A DNA stretch of 64,000 bases, taken from Streptomyces qinzhouensis. Its GTDB lineage: Bacteria; Actinomycetota; Actinomycetes; Streptomycetales; Streptomycetaceae. Below, piece by piece: positions 15,665 to 23,346 of the stretch. The stretch's first letter is position 1. Each line of letters starts with the position of its first letter. Both the position numbers and the translations under genes were made by a program. The notes below the pieces were generated by a model. The model saw only the letters and a program-made list of their open reading frames with translations. It was not told the DNA's origin and made no database searches. The DNA is taken from assembly GCF_007856155.1 (NCBI RefSeq), contig NZ_CP042266.1:744001-808000 (forward strand), in the 5' to 3' direction.

Positions 15665-17509
15665 TCAGGACACGACGGCCTCGCCCACGAGGAGCCGGAC
15701 GGCGGCGGCGATCGTTTCGGCGTCGATGCCCGCATGGGCGAGCTGCTCGTCCGGGGCGGCCGAGCCGGGCATGGTGCGGACGGCGAGCCGGACCAGCCGC
15801 GGCAGCGGCCTGCCGTCGGCGAAGGCCGACGCGACCGCGTCGCCGATACCGCCTTCGGGCCGGTGGTCCTCCACGGTCATCAGACAGCCCGTCGCGTCGG
15901 CGGCCGCCTCCAGGGCTTCCGCGTCGACCGGCTTCACCGAGTAGAGATCGAGCACCCGGAGCCCGATACCGGCACCGGCCAGCAGGTCGGCGGCCTTCAG
16001 CGCCTCGTGGACCGTGACCCCCGCGGCGACGACGGTGACCCGGTCCCCGTCGGCCGCCCGCAGCAGCCTGGAGCCGCCGACCGGGAACTCCTCACCGGGG
16101 CCGTAGAGGACCGGGGCGGCGCCCCGGCTGGTGCGCAGATAGCCGATGCCGGGAAGCTGCGCCATGCGCCGGACCAGGTCGGCGGTCTGGTTGGCGTCGC
16201 AGGGGTAGAGCACGGTGGAGCCGTGGACGGCCCGCATCATGGCGAGGTCCTCGAGCCCCATCTGGGAGGGTCCGTCCGGTCCGATGGCGACTCCGGCGTG
16301 CGAGCCGCAGAGCTGGATCCCCGCCTCGCTGACCGCGGCCATCCGGATCATGTCGTGGGCCCGGGTGAGGAAGGCGGCGAAGGTGGTCGCGAACGGTACG
16401 TATCCGCGGGCCCGCATGCCCACCGCGGCGGCGACGAGCTGCTGTTCCGCGATGTAGAACTCGAAGGAGCGGTCGGGGTGGGCCCGGGCGAAGGCCGCCG
16501 TGCGGGTGGAGTCCCCGACCTCGCCGTCGAGGACGACGACATCGCCGCGCAGCGATCCGAGGGCCGCCAGCGCCTCGCCGAAGGCGTCCCGGGTCGCCAC
16601 CTCGTCCCCGATCCGGTAGCGCGGCGCCTCGACCGCCCGCAGTGGTGGTGCGGGACGGGCCGGAACCGGTTGCGGGAGGGTGACGTCGACCCGGATGTCA
16701 CGGACCCCGCCCAGCTCATCGACGGCCCGTTCGGGGTGCGGCAGGGGCTTTCCGTGGAAGCCCTCCCGGTCCTCGACCTCGGCGACACCGCGCCCCTTGC
16801 GGGTACGGGCGAGAACCGCCGTGGGCCGCCCGGCGGTGGCGGCGGCCTCCTCGAAAGCCGCGTCGACGGCCGCGACGTCATGGCCGTCCACCTCGACCGT
16901 GTGCCAGCCGAAGGCGCCCAGCCGCCGTGCGTAGGCATCGAGATCCCAGCCCTCGCGGGTGGGGCCGCGCTGGCCGAGCCGGTTGACGTCCACGATCAGG
17001 GTCAGCTGGTCGAGTTCCTCGTACGCGGCCGCCTCGACCGCCTCCCAGACCGAGCCCTCGGCCATCTCGCTGTCCCCGCACAGCACCCAGATCCGGTACG
17101 GAACCCGGTCAAGTCGCTGTCCCGCCAGCGCCATGCCCACCCCGATCGGCAGCCCCTGCCCGAGCGAACCCGTGGCCACGTCCACCCACGGCAGCCTGGG
17201 TGTGGGATGGCCCTCCAGGGGACTGCCGTCGTGCCGGAACGTGAGCAGTTCCGCACTGTCGATGACACCCGCCGCCCGGTAGAGCGCGTACAGCAGTGGT
17301 GAGGCATGTCCCTTGGAGAGGATCAGCCGGTCGTTTCCGGGGTGGTCGGGCCGGTCGAAGTCGTAGCGCAGATGGTGGGCCAGGAGTACGGCGGCGAGAT
17401 CGGCGGCGGACATGGCGGACGTCGGATGCCCCGATCCCGCCGCCGCGGCGGCCCGGACCGCGTCCACCCTGAGCTGCTGTCCCAGCTCCGCCAGTTCTTC
17501 GGTGTGCAT
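15665..17509 (-). CDS. tkt: Transketolase (single-chain)
   Basis: 614 residues, somewhat shorter than classical transketolases (about 660-700). The first half carries the thiamine diphosphate site: SKGHASPLLYAL, then GDSEMAEGSVWEA with the metal-binding residues. The second half is the pyrimidine-binding domain with FEFYIAEQQLVAAAVG, containing the catalytic Glu, and a C-terminal domain starting near RVTVVAAGVTVHEA. It transfers two-carbon ketol units in the pentose phosphate pathway. The neighbour is a ferredoxin-like gene on the same strand, 201 bp upstream. It may be a second, specialised copy, because a primary tkt normally lies with tal and zwf. Confidence 0.92.
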   Translation of the reverse strand: MHTEELAELGQQLRVDAVRAAAAAGSGHPTSAMSAADLAAVLLAHHLRYDFDRPDHPGNDRLILSKGHASPLLYALYRAAGVIDSAELLTFRHDGSPLEGHPTPRLPWVDVATGSLGQGLPIGVGMALAGQRLDRVPYRIWVLCGDSEMAEGSVWEAVEAAAYEELDQLTLIVDVNRLGQRGPTREGWDLDAYARRLGAFGWHTVEVDGHDVAAVDAAFEEAAATAGRPTAVLARTRKGRGVAEVEDREGFHGKPLPHPERAVDELGGVRDIRVDVTLPQPVPARPAPPLRAVEAPRYRIGDEVATRDAFGEALAALGSLRGDVVVLDGEVGDSTRTAAFARAHPDRSFEFYIAEQQLVAAAVGMRARGYVPFATTFAAFLTRAHDMIRMAAVSEAGIQLCGSHAGVAIGPDGPSQMGLEDLAMMRAVHGSTVLYPCDANQTADLVRRMAQLPGIGYLRTSRGAAPVLYGPGEEFPVGGSRLLRAADGDRVTVVAAGVTVHEALKAADLLAGAGIGLRVLDLYSVKPVDAEALEAAADATGCLMTVEDHRPEGGIGDAVASAFADGRPLPRLVRLAVRTMPGSAAPDEQLAHAGIDAETIAAAVRLLVGEAVVS

Positions 17510-17710
17510 CGTCCGCTCCCTCTCGTCGGCGTCCGCCCGGCCCCGCGCCGGGCACCGGGCTCACCGTCCGTCCGGGGCCGCTACCTCCTGCGCGATATGC
17601 GCGATACGGCTGAGCAGGGGGAACACCCCGGGGAGCCCGTCCTGACAGGCCCGGCGCCTTTCCTGACAGGCCCCGAGTGCCCGGGCGTCCCGTACCGAAA
17701 CCTCTCGGCT

Positions 17711-18118
17711 CTATCCCTCGCCGAGCTCGGTTCGGACGCGACGGGAGGGACTGAAGGTGTAGAGGTCGAGCACTCCGGGCGGCTCGGCGATCCCGGGCCC
17801 GCCGTCGTCGACCCAGGTGGCGATGGAGGCCGTGGCGTCCCGGTCGTTGACCAGGCCGAGCCACACCGGCCGGCCGCCGGCCCGGCGCCCCTCGGCGGAG
17901 GGCTGCACGACGATGACATTGGCGTGCTCGCAGACGTCGAGACAGTCGGTGACCCTGACGGTCGCCTTCTCCGCCAGGGCCGTACGCAGCTCCCGCAGCT
18001 GCGCGGCGTGATCGACCCCCGGGATCTTGGGACTGCCGCAGCAACAGCCCCGGCATACGGTGACGGTGGGCCGTATCGCACCCGGTGCGGGCGTGGTCCG
18101 GCTGGAGCGTCTGCTCAT
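17711..18118 (-). CDS. (2Fe-2S) ferredoxin-like thioredoxin-fold protein
   Basis: 135 residues from the ATG at 18118. An N-terminal VTVCRGCCCGSP and a second cluster (DCLDVCEHANVIVVQP) supply the four cluster-binding cysteines of thioredoxin-like [2Fe-2S] ferredoxins, which often accompany redox or cobalamin enzymes. The C-terminal 40 residues (WVDDGGPGIAEPPGVLDL) match the usual Streptomyces version. It probably acts as a small electron carrier; the partner is not evident. The gap to the divergent cupin gene (143 bp) should hold both promoters. Confidence 0.85.
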   Translation of the reverse strand: MSRRSSRTTPAPGAIRPTVTVCRGCCCGSPKIPGVDHAAQLRELRTALAEKATVRVTDCLDVCEHANVIVVQPSAEGRRAGGRPVWLGLVNDRDATASIATWVDDGGPGIAEPPGVLDLYTFSPSRRVRTELGEG

Positions 18119-18261
18119 ACGATCTCCTCGGCGGGGCCGGTCACAGGCCGTCGATTCCGACGATGATCGTAAAGCCTGCGGCGCCGGGCGCCCGGAGACC
18201 GAGCCGGAGACTAAGCTGGTGTACGGACTCGGGGCCGCTGCTGGCCGGGAGGCGAAGGACC

Positions 18262-18627
18262 ATGGCCGGTCTGGTGATCCGGAACTTCGACACCGCGGAC
18301 GAGACACGTCCCTTCGAGGACAGCAAGGGAAGACTGGACGTCCTCAACACTGCGGGCGGCCCGGTGGGCCGGGCCGTCTTCGAGCCGGGCTGGCGCTGGT
18401 CGGACCATGTGAAGCCACTGGCGGGCACGGACTCCTGCCGGGCGGCCCACACCGGCTATGTGGTGAGCGGCCGGGTCACGATCGTCATGGACGACGGGGA
18501 GCGCGCCGACGCCGGACCGGGCGACTTCATCGAGATCCCGCCGGGGCACGACGCCTGGGTAGTGGGCGACGAACCCTGCGTGACGATCGACTGGACCGGG
18601 TACGGCGACTACGCGAAGCCCGCGTGA
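18262..18627 (+). CDS. Cupin-domain protein
   Basis: 121 residues from the ATG at 18262, 8 bp after GGGAGG (18248-18253). It is a single cupin barrel: HTGYVVSGRVTIVMDDGE is motif 1 and PGDFIEIPPGHDAWVVGDEP motif 2. Most metal ligands of classical cupins are only partly present (first His in AAHTGYV, second in PPGHDAWV). Similar small Streptomyces cupins are annotated only as cupin domain proteins. A binding or regulatory role is as likely as an enzymatic one. Confidence 0.85.
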   Translation: MAGLVIRNFDTADETRPFEDSKGRLDVLNTAGGPVGRAVFEPGWRWSDHVKPLAGTDSCRAAHTGYVVSGRVTIVMDDGERADAGPGDFIEIPPGHDAWVVGDEPCVTIDWTGYGDYAKPA

Positions 18628-19061
18628 GCAGACGCGGCGAGGCCCGGGTGCCGGACCCGCCCGGCGGGCCGGACCCCGGGCGCGGAATCGCAGGACCGGG
18701 CCGGGCTGTCGGCCCGGGTAGTAAAGGACTCCCTCATTCGGCGGCGCGCCGGGCCCGCATTCGGGTCCGCCGGCCGCTCGCGGGAACACCCTTCGATACG
18801 GCCGCCGGGCGGGGTTTCGGCGCTGGAGTATCGGCCCGTCCCGGCGAAGGGGACGGAGAAGCAGCAGGCCGGAGCACCTACCGGCGCAACGGCGGCTGTT
18901 TTGCGCATTTCCGGCCGGCCGCCGGGGTGTGCTACAATTTTCCACGTTGCAGTTTTGGTACCCATGAACGTATGTGCGCCTGACGGGAATGTTTATCCAT
19001 CGGGCGTATTCTTGTTTCCGGCATCTCCGGATGGGGCCTCTGCCTACAGAAGGAGAGCATC
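18628..19061 (+). promoter_or_regulatory. Promoter and long 5' leader region of the cold-shock gene
   Basis: The first 270 bp show no gene. From about 18930 to 19030 the GC content falls sharply, with TACAAT at 18933-18938 as a candidate -10 box. A transcript starting there would have a leader of about 120 nt, which is typical of cold-shock mRNAs and can fold (CCATCGGGCG against CCGGATGGGG). The AAGGAG ribosome site sits just before the ATG at 19062. The exact start site is inferred. Confidence 0.5.
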
Positions 19062-19265
19062 ATGGCACAGGGAACCGTGAAGTGGTTCAACGCCGAAAAG
19101 GGCTTCGGCTTCATCGAGCAGGACGGCGGCGGCCCGGACGTCTTCGCCCACTACTCGAACATCGCGACGCAGGGCTTCCGCGAGCTCCGTGAGGGCCAGC
19201 GGGTTTCCTTCGACGTCACGCAGGGCCAGAAGGGCCCGCAGGCTGAGAACATCGTCCCCGCCTGA
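19062..19265 (+). CDS. Cold-shock protein, CspA family
   Basis: 67 residues, the normal length of bacterial Csp. RNP1 (KGFGFIEQD) and RNP2 (VFAHYSNI) are intact, on the usual frame [15 protein letters not shown]. It binds single-stranded RNA and DNA and melts mRNA structure. It is monocistronic, with an AT-richer leader upstream and a strong hairpin with a T-run downstream. It corresponds to the 7-kDa cold-shock proteins of Streptomyces, of which several paralogues exist, so no gene number is assigned. Confidence 0.97.
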   Translation: MAQGTVKWFNAEKGFGFIEQDGGGPDVFAHYSNIATQGFRELREGQRVSFDVTQGQKGPQAENIVPA

Positions 19266-19284
19266 TCGCCGGACGCTGATTGAC

Positions 19285-19329
19285 CCCATGGGGTCCGCAC
19301 CATCATGGTGCGGGCCCCATTGGGCTTTT
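19285..19329 (+). terminator. Intrinsic terminator of the cold-shock gene
   Basis: A 16-bp stem (19288-19303 with 19305-19320, one G.T pair) with flanking CCC/GGG and CTTTT at its 3' side, 20 bp after the stop codon. Confidence 0.8.
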
Positions 19330-19405
19330 CCGGGGGCGGATGGACATTCCGCAGAAACCGTCTCCGATCCGCCGAAGCACGGCGTCGTTCCGTTCCGGGA
19401 CATGA

Positions 19406-19434
19406 CCAATCCATGGTCCGCGGGGAACCGGATT
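19406..19434 (+). promoter_or_regulatory. Putative SigK-dependent promoter of sigK
   Basis: The -35-like box CCAATCC (19406-19412), 16 bp, then CGGATT (19429-19434) as the -10-like box. The same arrangement with the same spacer occurs before the molybdoenzyme gene (20900-20928), and in form it resembles the CCATCC-type promoters of mycobacterial SigK. It would place the start near 19441, 28 nt before the sigK ATG. Activity is inferred. Confidence 0.65.
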
Positions 19435-19468
19435 ACACCCGGACACATCCCGACCACGGAGGACTCCC

Positions 19469-20053
19469 GTGAAACAAGCCGTGCACCTCGGCCGTAACCC
19501 CTCGGCGGAACCGGACCTGCAAGAACTCGTGGGGCGGGTGGCGCTGGGCGACGAACGGGCGTTCGCCGCCGTCTACGACGCCGTCGCCGGGCCGGTCCTG
19601 GGCGTCGTCCGCGCCGTTCTGCGCGACCGGGGGCAGTCGGAGGAGGTGGCACAGGAGGTGCTGGTGGAGGTGTGGCGCACCGCTCCCCGGTTCCGCTCCG
19701 ACCGCGGCACGGCGATCAACTGGATTCTCACCCTGGCGCACCGGCGGGCGGTGGACCGGGTGCGTTCGGTGGAGGCCGCCGCCGCACGGGACCACAAGGC
19801 CGCGCTGCTGGACCGGACTCCCGCGTACGACGAGGTGACCGAGCAGGTCGAGGCGCGGCTGGAGCGGGAACAGGTGCGGCGCTGTCTGCGTACGCTGACC
19901 GAGATCCAGCGCCAGGCCGTCACCCTGGCCTACTACCGTGGACTGACCTACCGTCAGGTGGCGGAGGCTCTGACGCTTCCGCTGGGCACGGCCAAGACCC
20001 GGCTGCGCGACGGGCTCATCCGGCTGCGCGACTGCCTGGGGGTGACCGCGTGA
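19469..20053 (+). CDS. sigK: ECF RNA polymerase sigma factor SigK
   Basis: 194 residues. Region 2 includes DERAFAAVYDAVAGPVLG and WRTAPRFRSDRGTAINWILT; region 4 includes the helix-turn-helix YYRGLTYRQVAEALTLPLGT. The SRGTAINWILTLAHRRAVDR-like segment is characteristic of the SigK (ECF19) group. The next gene overlaps by 4 nt (GTGA) and encodes its anti-sigma factor. In mycobacteria the same pair controls secreted FAS1 proteins (MPT70/MPT83), and here a FAS1 lipoprotein lies in the same cluster. A putative self-recognised promoter precedes it. Confidence 0.93.
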   Translation: MKQAVHLGRNPSAEPDLQELVGRVALGDERAFAAVYDAVAGPVLGVVRAVLRDRGQSEEVAQEVLVEVWRTAPRFRSDRGTAINWILTLAHRRAVDRVRSVEAAAARDHKAALLDRTPAYDEVTEQVEARLEREQVRRCLRTLTEIQRQAVTLAYYRGLTYRQVAEALTLPLGTAKTRLRDGLIRLRDCLGVTA

Positions 20054-20805
20054 CCGCCGCCGACCTGCACGGAATGACCGGGGCCTATGCCTTGCACGCG
20101 CTGCCGGACGGGGAGCGTGCGGCGTTCGAGCGCCATCTCCCGGACTGTGAACCCTGCGCTCAGGAGACGGCCGAGCTGTGCGCCACCACGGCCCGGCTGG
20201 GGCTCGCGGTGTCCGTGATCCCCGGCCCGGCGCTGCGTGAGCGGGTGCTGAGCCGGATCACCACCGTCCGCCAGGAGGCCCCCGGCGGTCCGGTGCCCGG
20301 CCTCCCGGGCCGCTTCGCGGCGCGGCGGACGCTCCCGTGGTCGCGCTGGGCCCTGGCCGCCTGCCTCGCGGCGGTCGCCGCGCTGGGCGGTACCACGGTC
20401 TGGCAGCACGAGCGGGCCGAGGACGCCCTGGGCCGGGCCCAGCGGGCGGAGCGGGGTGCGGCCGAGGTCGCCGCGGTGCTGGCCGCGCCGGACGCCAGAG
20501 CCGCGACCGGCGCGTTCCCCGGCGGGGCCACCGGCACCGTGGTCGTCTCCCGCGGCCGGGACAAGGCCGTGCTCGTCGTCTCCGGGATGGCTCGTCCGCC
20601 CGCCGGGAAGGTCTACCAACTGTGGTTCGACGACGGCGGCACCATGCGGTCCGCCGGTCTGATGGACCCCGGGCGCCGGAGCCAGTCCGTCCTTCTCCGG
20701 GGTGCCGTCGCCGGGGCATCGGGCATGGGCGTCTCTGTCGAGCCCGCCGGCGGATCCGAGCAGCCCACCGCCGCCCCGGTCGCCCTGCTGGGCTTCACGA
20801 CGTGA
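20050..20805 (+). CDS. rskA: Anti-sigma-K factor, RskA family
   Basis: 251 residues starting with GTG at 20050, overlapping the sigK stop. The N-terminal cytoplasmic part holds the zinc-type motif HLPDCEPC (His-x3-Cys-x2-Cys) of ZAS anti-sigma domains. One membrane helix (WALAACLAAVAALGGTTVW, near residue 105) follows. The C-terminal exterior domain (VYQLWFDDGGTMRSAGLMD) is the RskA sensory domain. It should hold SigK at the membrane until redox or proteolytic signals release it. An 18-residue coiled-coil-like stretch (QHERAEDALGRAQRAERG) follows the helix. Confidence 0.92.
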   Translation: MTAADLHGMTGAYALHALPDGERAAFERHLPDCEPCAQETAELCATTARLGLAVSVIPGPALRERVLSRITTVRQEAPGGPVPGLPGRFAARRTLPWSRWALAACLAAVAALGGTTVWQHERAEDALGRAQRAERGAAEVAAVLAAPDARAATGAFPGGATGTVVVSRGRDKAVLVVSGMARPPAGKVYQLWFDDGGTMRSAGLMDPGRRSQSVLLRGAVAGASGMGVSVEPAGGSEQPTAAPVALLGFTT

Positions 20806-20899
20806 CCGGGACCCGCCGGGTCCGCGGGGAACTCCCCGTACGGAGCCGGCGGAAGCCCGGACTGCTCCACGGCGAGATTTCACTCGATCGGGTGAGTGA

Positions 20900-20928
20900 C
20901 CCATCCGCCGGGCTTCCGGGCCCGGATT
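20900..20928 (+). promoter_or_regulatory. Putative SigK-dependent promoter of the molybdoenzyme gene
   Basis: The -35-like box CCCATCC (20900-20906), a 16-bp spacer, then CGGATT (20923-20928). This matches the box pair before sigK in both elements and spacing. A start about 7 nt after the second box falls on the GTG at 20935, implying a leaderless mRNA. Inferred from sequence only. Confidence 0.65.
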
Positions 20929-20934
20929 CCCCGT

Positions 20935-22536
20935 GTGAGCAGCGACGAGAAGGAATCACCACGGCTCCGGGGATGGGCACGGCCCTCCCTCGGCGCACTG
21001 AGCGGGGTACTGGCGGGCTTCGCCGCCCTCGCCGTGGCGGAGCTCGTATCGGCGGCGGTACGCCCCCAGGCGGGTCCGGTCATCGCGGTCGGCGGCGCGG
21101 CGATCGACCGTACGCCGGCCGGTCTGAAGGACTGGGCGATCCGGAATTTCGGTACGTATGACAAATTGGTGCTCCAGCTCGGCATCCTTGCCGTACTGCT
21201 CCTTTTCGCCCTGGCGCTGGGCATTCTCGCGGTGCGTTTCCGGCGCGCCGGCGCCCTCGGCGTTCTGCTGTTCGGTGCGGTAGGGACGGCGGCCGCGCTC
21301 GGCCGGCCGGACACGGCCGGTCTCTCCGACGCCCTGCCCTCGGTCACGGGTGCCGCCGCCGGAGCCGCTCTGCTGTACGGACTCGCCGGCCGTCTCGCGC
21401 CCCGGGGGGCCCGTCCCGCGGAGGTGGATCCGCTCGGGGAGCCGGGGTGGGACCGGCGGGGCTTCGTGGTCGCGGCCTCGGCCGCCGCCGCGGCGTCCGC
21501 GACGGCCGGCGTACTGGGCCGTACCCTGACCGCCGCGAACAGCCGGGACGCGGTCGCCGCGCGCGGCCGGATCGTTCTGCCGGTACCCGCCTCCGCCGCC
21601 CCCGCCGCCCCCCGGGGGGCACAGGTGCGGCTCCCCGGGGTCAGCTCCTTCATCACCCCGAACGGCGACTTCTACCGAGTCGACACCGCCCTGGTGGTTC
21701 CGAAGGTGAACGCGACGGCCTGGCGGCTGCGCATCCACGGGAAGGGGGTGCGGCGACCGGTCAGCCTCTCCTACGACGATCTGCTGAGGCGCCGGCTGAT
21801 CGAACGTCACATCACCCTCACCTGTGTGTCGAACGAGGTCGGAGGTCCGTATGTCGGCACCGCCCGCTGGATCGGTGTCCCCCTCGGCGAACTGCTGGCC
21901 GAGTGCGGCGTCCGGCCGCCGTCCGAGGGGGGTCCGGCCGACCAGCTCGTGGCCCGCTCGGTGGACGGCATGACCATCGGCAGCCCGGTCGAGGACGTCA
22001 TGGACGGCCGGGACGCCCTGCTCGCCCTCGGTATGAACGGTGAACCGCTGCCCTTCGACCACGGCTTCCCGGTCCGTATGGTCGTGCCCGGTCTGTACGG
22101 CTATGTCTCCGCCTGCAAGTGGATCAGAGACATCGAGCTGACCGACTTCGCCACCTACGATCCCTACTGGGTAAAGCGCGGCTGGGCCCGCAGAGCACCC
22201 GTCAAGACCCAGTCACGGATCGACACACCCAAGCCGTTCGCCCGCCCCCGGGCCGGGACCGTGATGGTCGCCGGGGTGGCCTGGGCCCAGCACCGGGGCA
22301 TCGACACGGTCGAGGTACGCGTCGACGACGGCCCCTGGCAGGCGGCGCGGCTGGCGGCGGAGGACACCCGGGACACCTGGCGCCAGTGGTCCTTCCCCTG
22401 GCAGGCCGTCAAGGGCGGCCACACCCTCACCGTGCGCGCCACCGACCGCACCGGCGAAGTGCAGCCGCAGCGACGCACCCGCACCGTCCCCGACGGTGCC
22501 GCCGGACGGCACTCCGTGGTCGTCACCGTCGAATGA
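20935..22536 (+). CDS. Membrane molybdopterin-dependent oxidoreductase (sulfite-oxidase fold)
   Basis: 533 residues from the GTG at 20935; an in-frame GTG at 20896 is possible, but the promoter boxes overlap it. Four hydrophobic helices span about residues 20-145, followed by an RR-containing fifth segment (WDRRGFVVAASAAAAASA). The catalytic half has the Mo-ligating cysteine in HITLTCVSNEVGG (Cys297) and GFPVRMVVPGLYGYVSACKW. The last 110 residues are the Ig-like dimerisation domain of sulfite oxidases. The active site should face outward. It lies between rskA and the FAS1 lipoprotein, so it is probably part of the SigK regulon. The substrate is unknown. Confidence 0.88.
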   Translation: MSSDEKESPRLRGWARPSLGALSGVLAGFAALAVAELVSAAVRPQAGPVIAVGGAAIDRTPAGLKDWAIRNFGTYDKLVLQLGILAVLLLFALALGILAVRFRRAGALGVLLFGAVGTAAALGRPDTAGLSDALPSVTGAAAGAALLYGLAGRLAPRGARPAEVDPLGEPGWDRRGFVVAASAAAAASATAGVLGRTLTAANSRDAVAARGRIVLPVPASAAPAAPRGAQVRLPGVSSFITPNGDFYRVDTALVVPKVNATAWRLRIHGKGVRRPVSLSYDDLLRRRLIERHITLTCVSNEVGGPYVGTARWIGVPLGELLAECGVRPPSEGGPADQLVARSVDGMTIGSPVEDVMDGRDALLALGMNGEPLPFDHGFPVRMVVPGLYGYVSACKWIRDIELTDFATYDPYWVKRGWARRAPVKTQSRIDTPKPFARPRAGTVMVAGVAWAQHRGIDTVEVRVDDGPWQAARLAAEDTRDTWRQWSFPWQAVKGGHTLTVRATDRTGEVQPQRRTRTVPDGAAGRHSVVVTVE

Positions 22537-22606
22537 CCCTCGAACCCACGCCTCCCATCCCCCTGTGCCCGCGACCCACGCGGCACCGATCAACAGGAGA
22601 AACACC

Positions 22607-23281
22607 ATGAACCACCGTATCCGCCGGATCGCCGTGACCCTGGCCGCGGCCGCCGTGCTGCCGCTGGCCCTGAGCGCCTGCTCCGACGACAACGGCGACG
22701 CCACCGCTTCCGACTCCGCCGACCGGGCCTCCTCGCCGGCCGCCGAGAAGGGCGCCGACAAGGGCACGGAGAAGGGGACGGAGAGCTCCGGCGGCGCCTC
22801 GGCGGACCGGCCCTTCGGCACCGCCTGCGCGGGCGTGCCCGCGAGCGGCGCCGGTTCCTTCGACGGTATGGCCAAGGACCCGGTGGCCACCGCCGCCTCC
22901 AACAACCCGGCCCTTTCGACGCTGGTCACGGCGGTCACGAAGGCCGGTCTTGCGGACACCCTCAACAACGCCGGGAACATCACCGTCTTCGCCCCCACCA
23001 ACGACGCCTTCGCGAAGATCCCGAAGGCGACCCTGGACAAGGTCCTCAGCGACAAGGCCGCCTTGACGAAGATCCTCACGTATCACGTGGTGGGCGGGAA
23101 GCTCGCTCCGAAGGACCTGGCGAGCGGCTCTTTCGACACCCTGGAGACCTCACGCCTCACCACGGCCGGCTCGGGCGAGGCCTATACGGTGAACAACTCC
23201 GCGAAGGTGGTGTGCGGCAATGTCAAAACCGCCAACGCCAACGTCTACATCATCGACACCGTTCTGATGCCCGCGAGCTGA
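22607..23281 (+). CDS. FAS1 (fasciclin) domain lipoprotein, MPT70/MPT83-like
   Basis: 224 residues from the ATG at 22607. The signal peptide ends in the lipobox LALSAC, so the mature cysteine should be lipidated. A Ser/Lys/Glu/Gly-rich linker follows, then one FAS1 domain with the conserved ITVFAPTNDAFAKIP and YHVVGGKL and the closing VYIIDTVLMP. It should sit on the outer face of the membrane or cell wall and bind a ligand or partner. In mycobacteria homologues are SigK-controlled; here it follows the SigK-linked molybdoenzyme by 70 bp. A 15-bp hairpin follows. Confidence 0.92.
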   Translation: MNHRIRRIAVTLAAAAVLPLALSACSDDNGDATASDSADRASSPAAEKGADKGTEKGTESSGGASADRPFGTACAGVPASGAGSFDGMAKDPVATAASNNPALSTLVTAVTKAGLADTLNNAGNITVFAPTNDAFAKIPKATLDKVLSDKAALTKILTYHVVGGKLAPKDLASGSFDTLETSRLTTAGSGEAYTVNNSAKVVCGNVKTANANVYIIDTVLMPAS

Positions 23282-23292
23282 TGGAGACGGCC

Positions 23293-23325
23293 GGGCCGGG
23301 CACCACGCGTCGTGGTGCCCGGCCC
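23293..23325. terminator. Bidirectional terminator
   Basis: A perfect 15-bp stem (23293-23307 with 23311-23325) and a 3-nt loop lies between the FAS1 gene and the convergent S8 protease. Confidence 0.8.
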
Positions 23326-23346
23326 GCTCCTATCTTGTGGTGCCGC

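Noticed and set aside
22552..22606. A SigK promoter directly before the FAS1 gene
   Set aside because: A CCCATCC box is present, but no CGGATT-like box follows at 16 bp.
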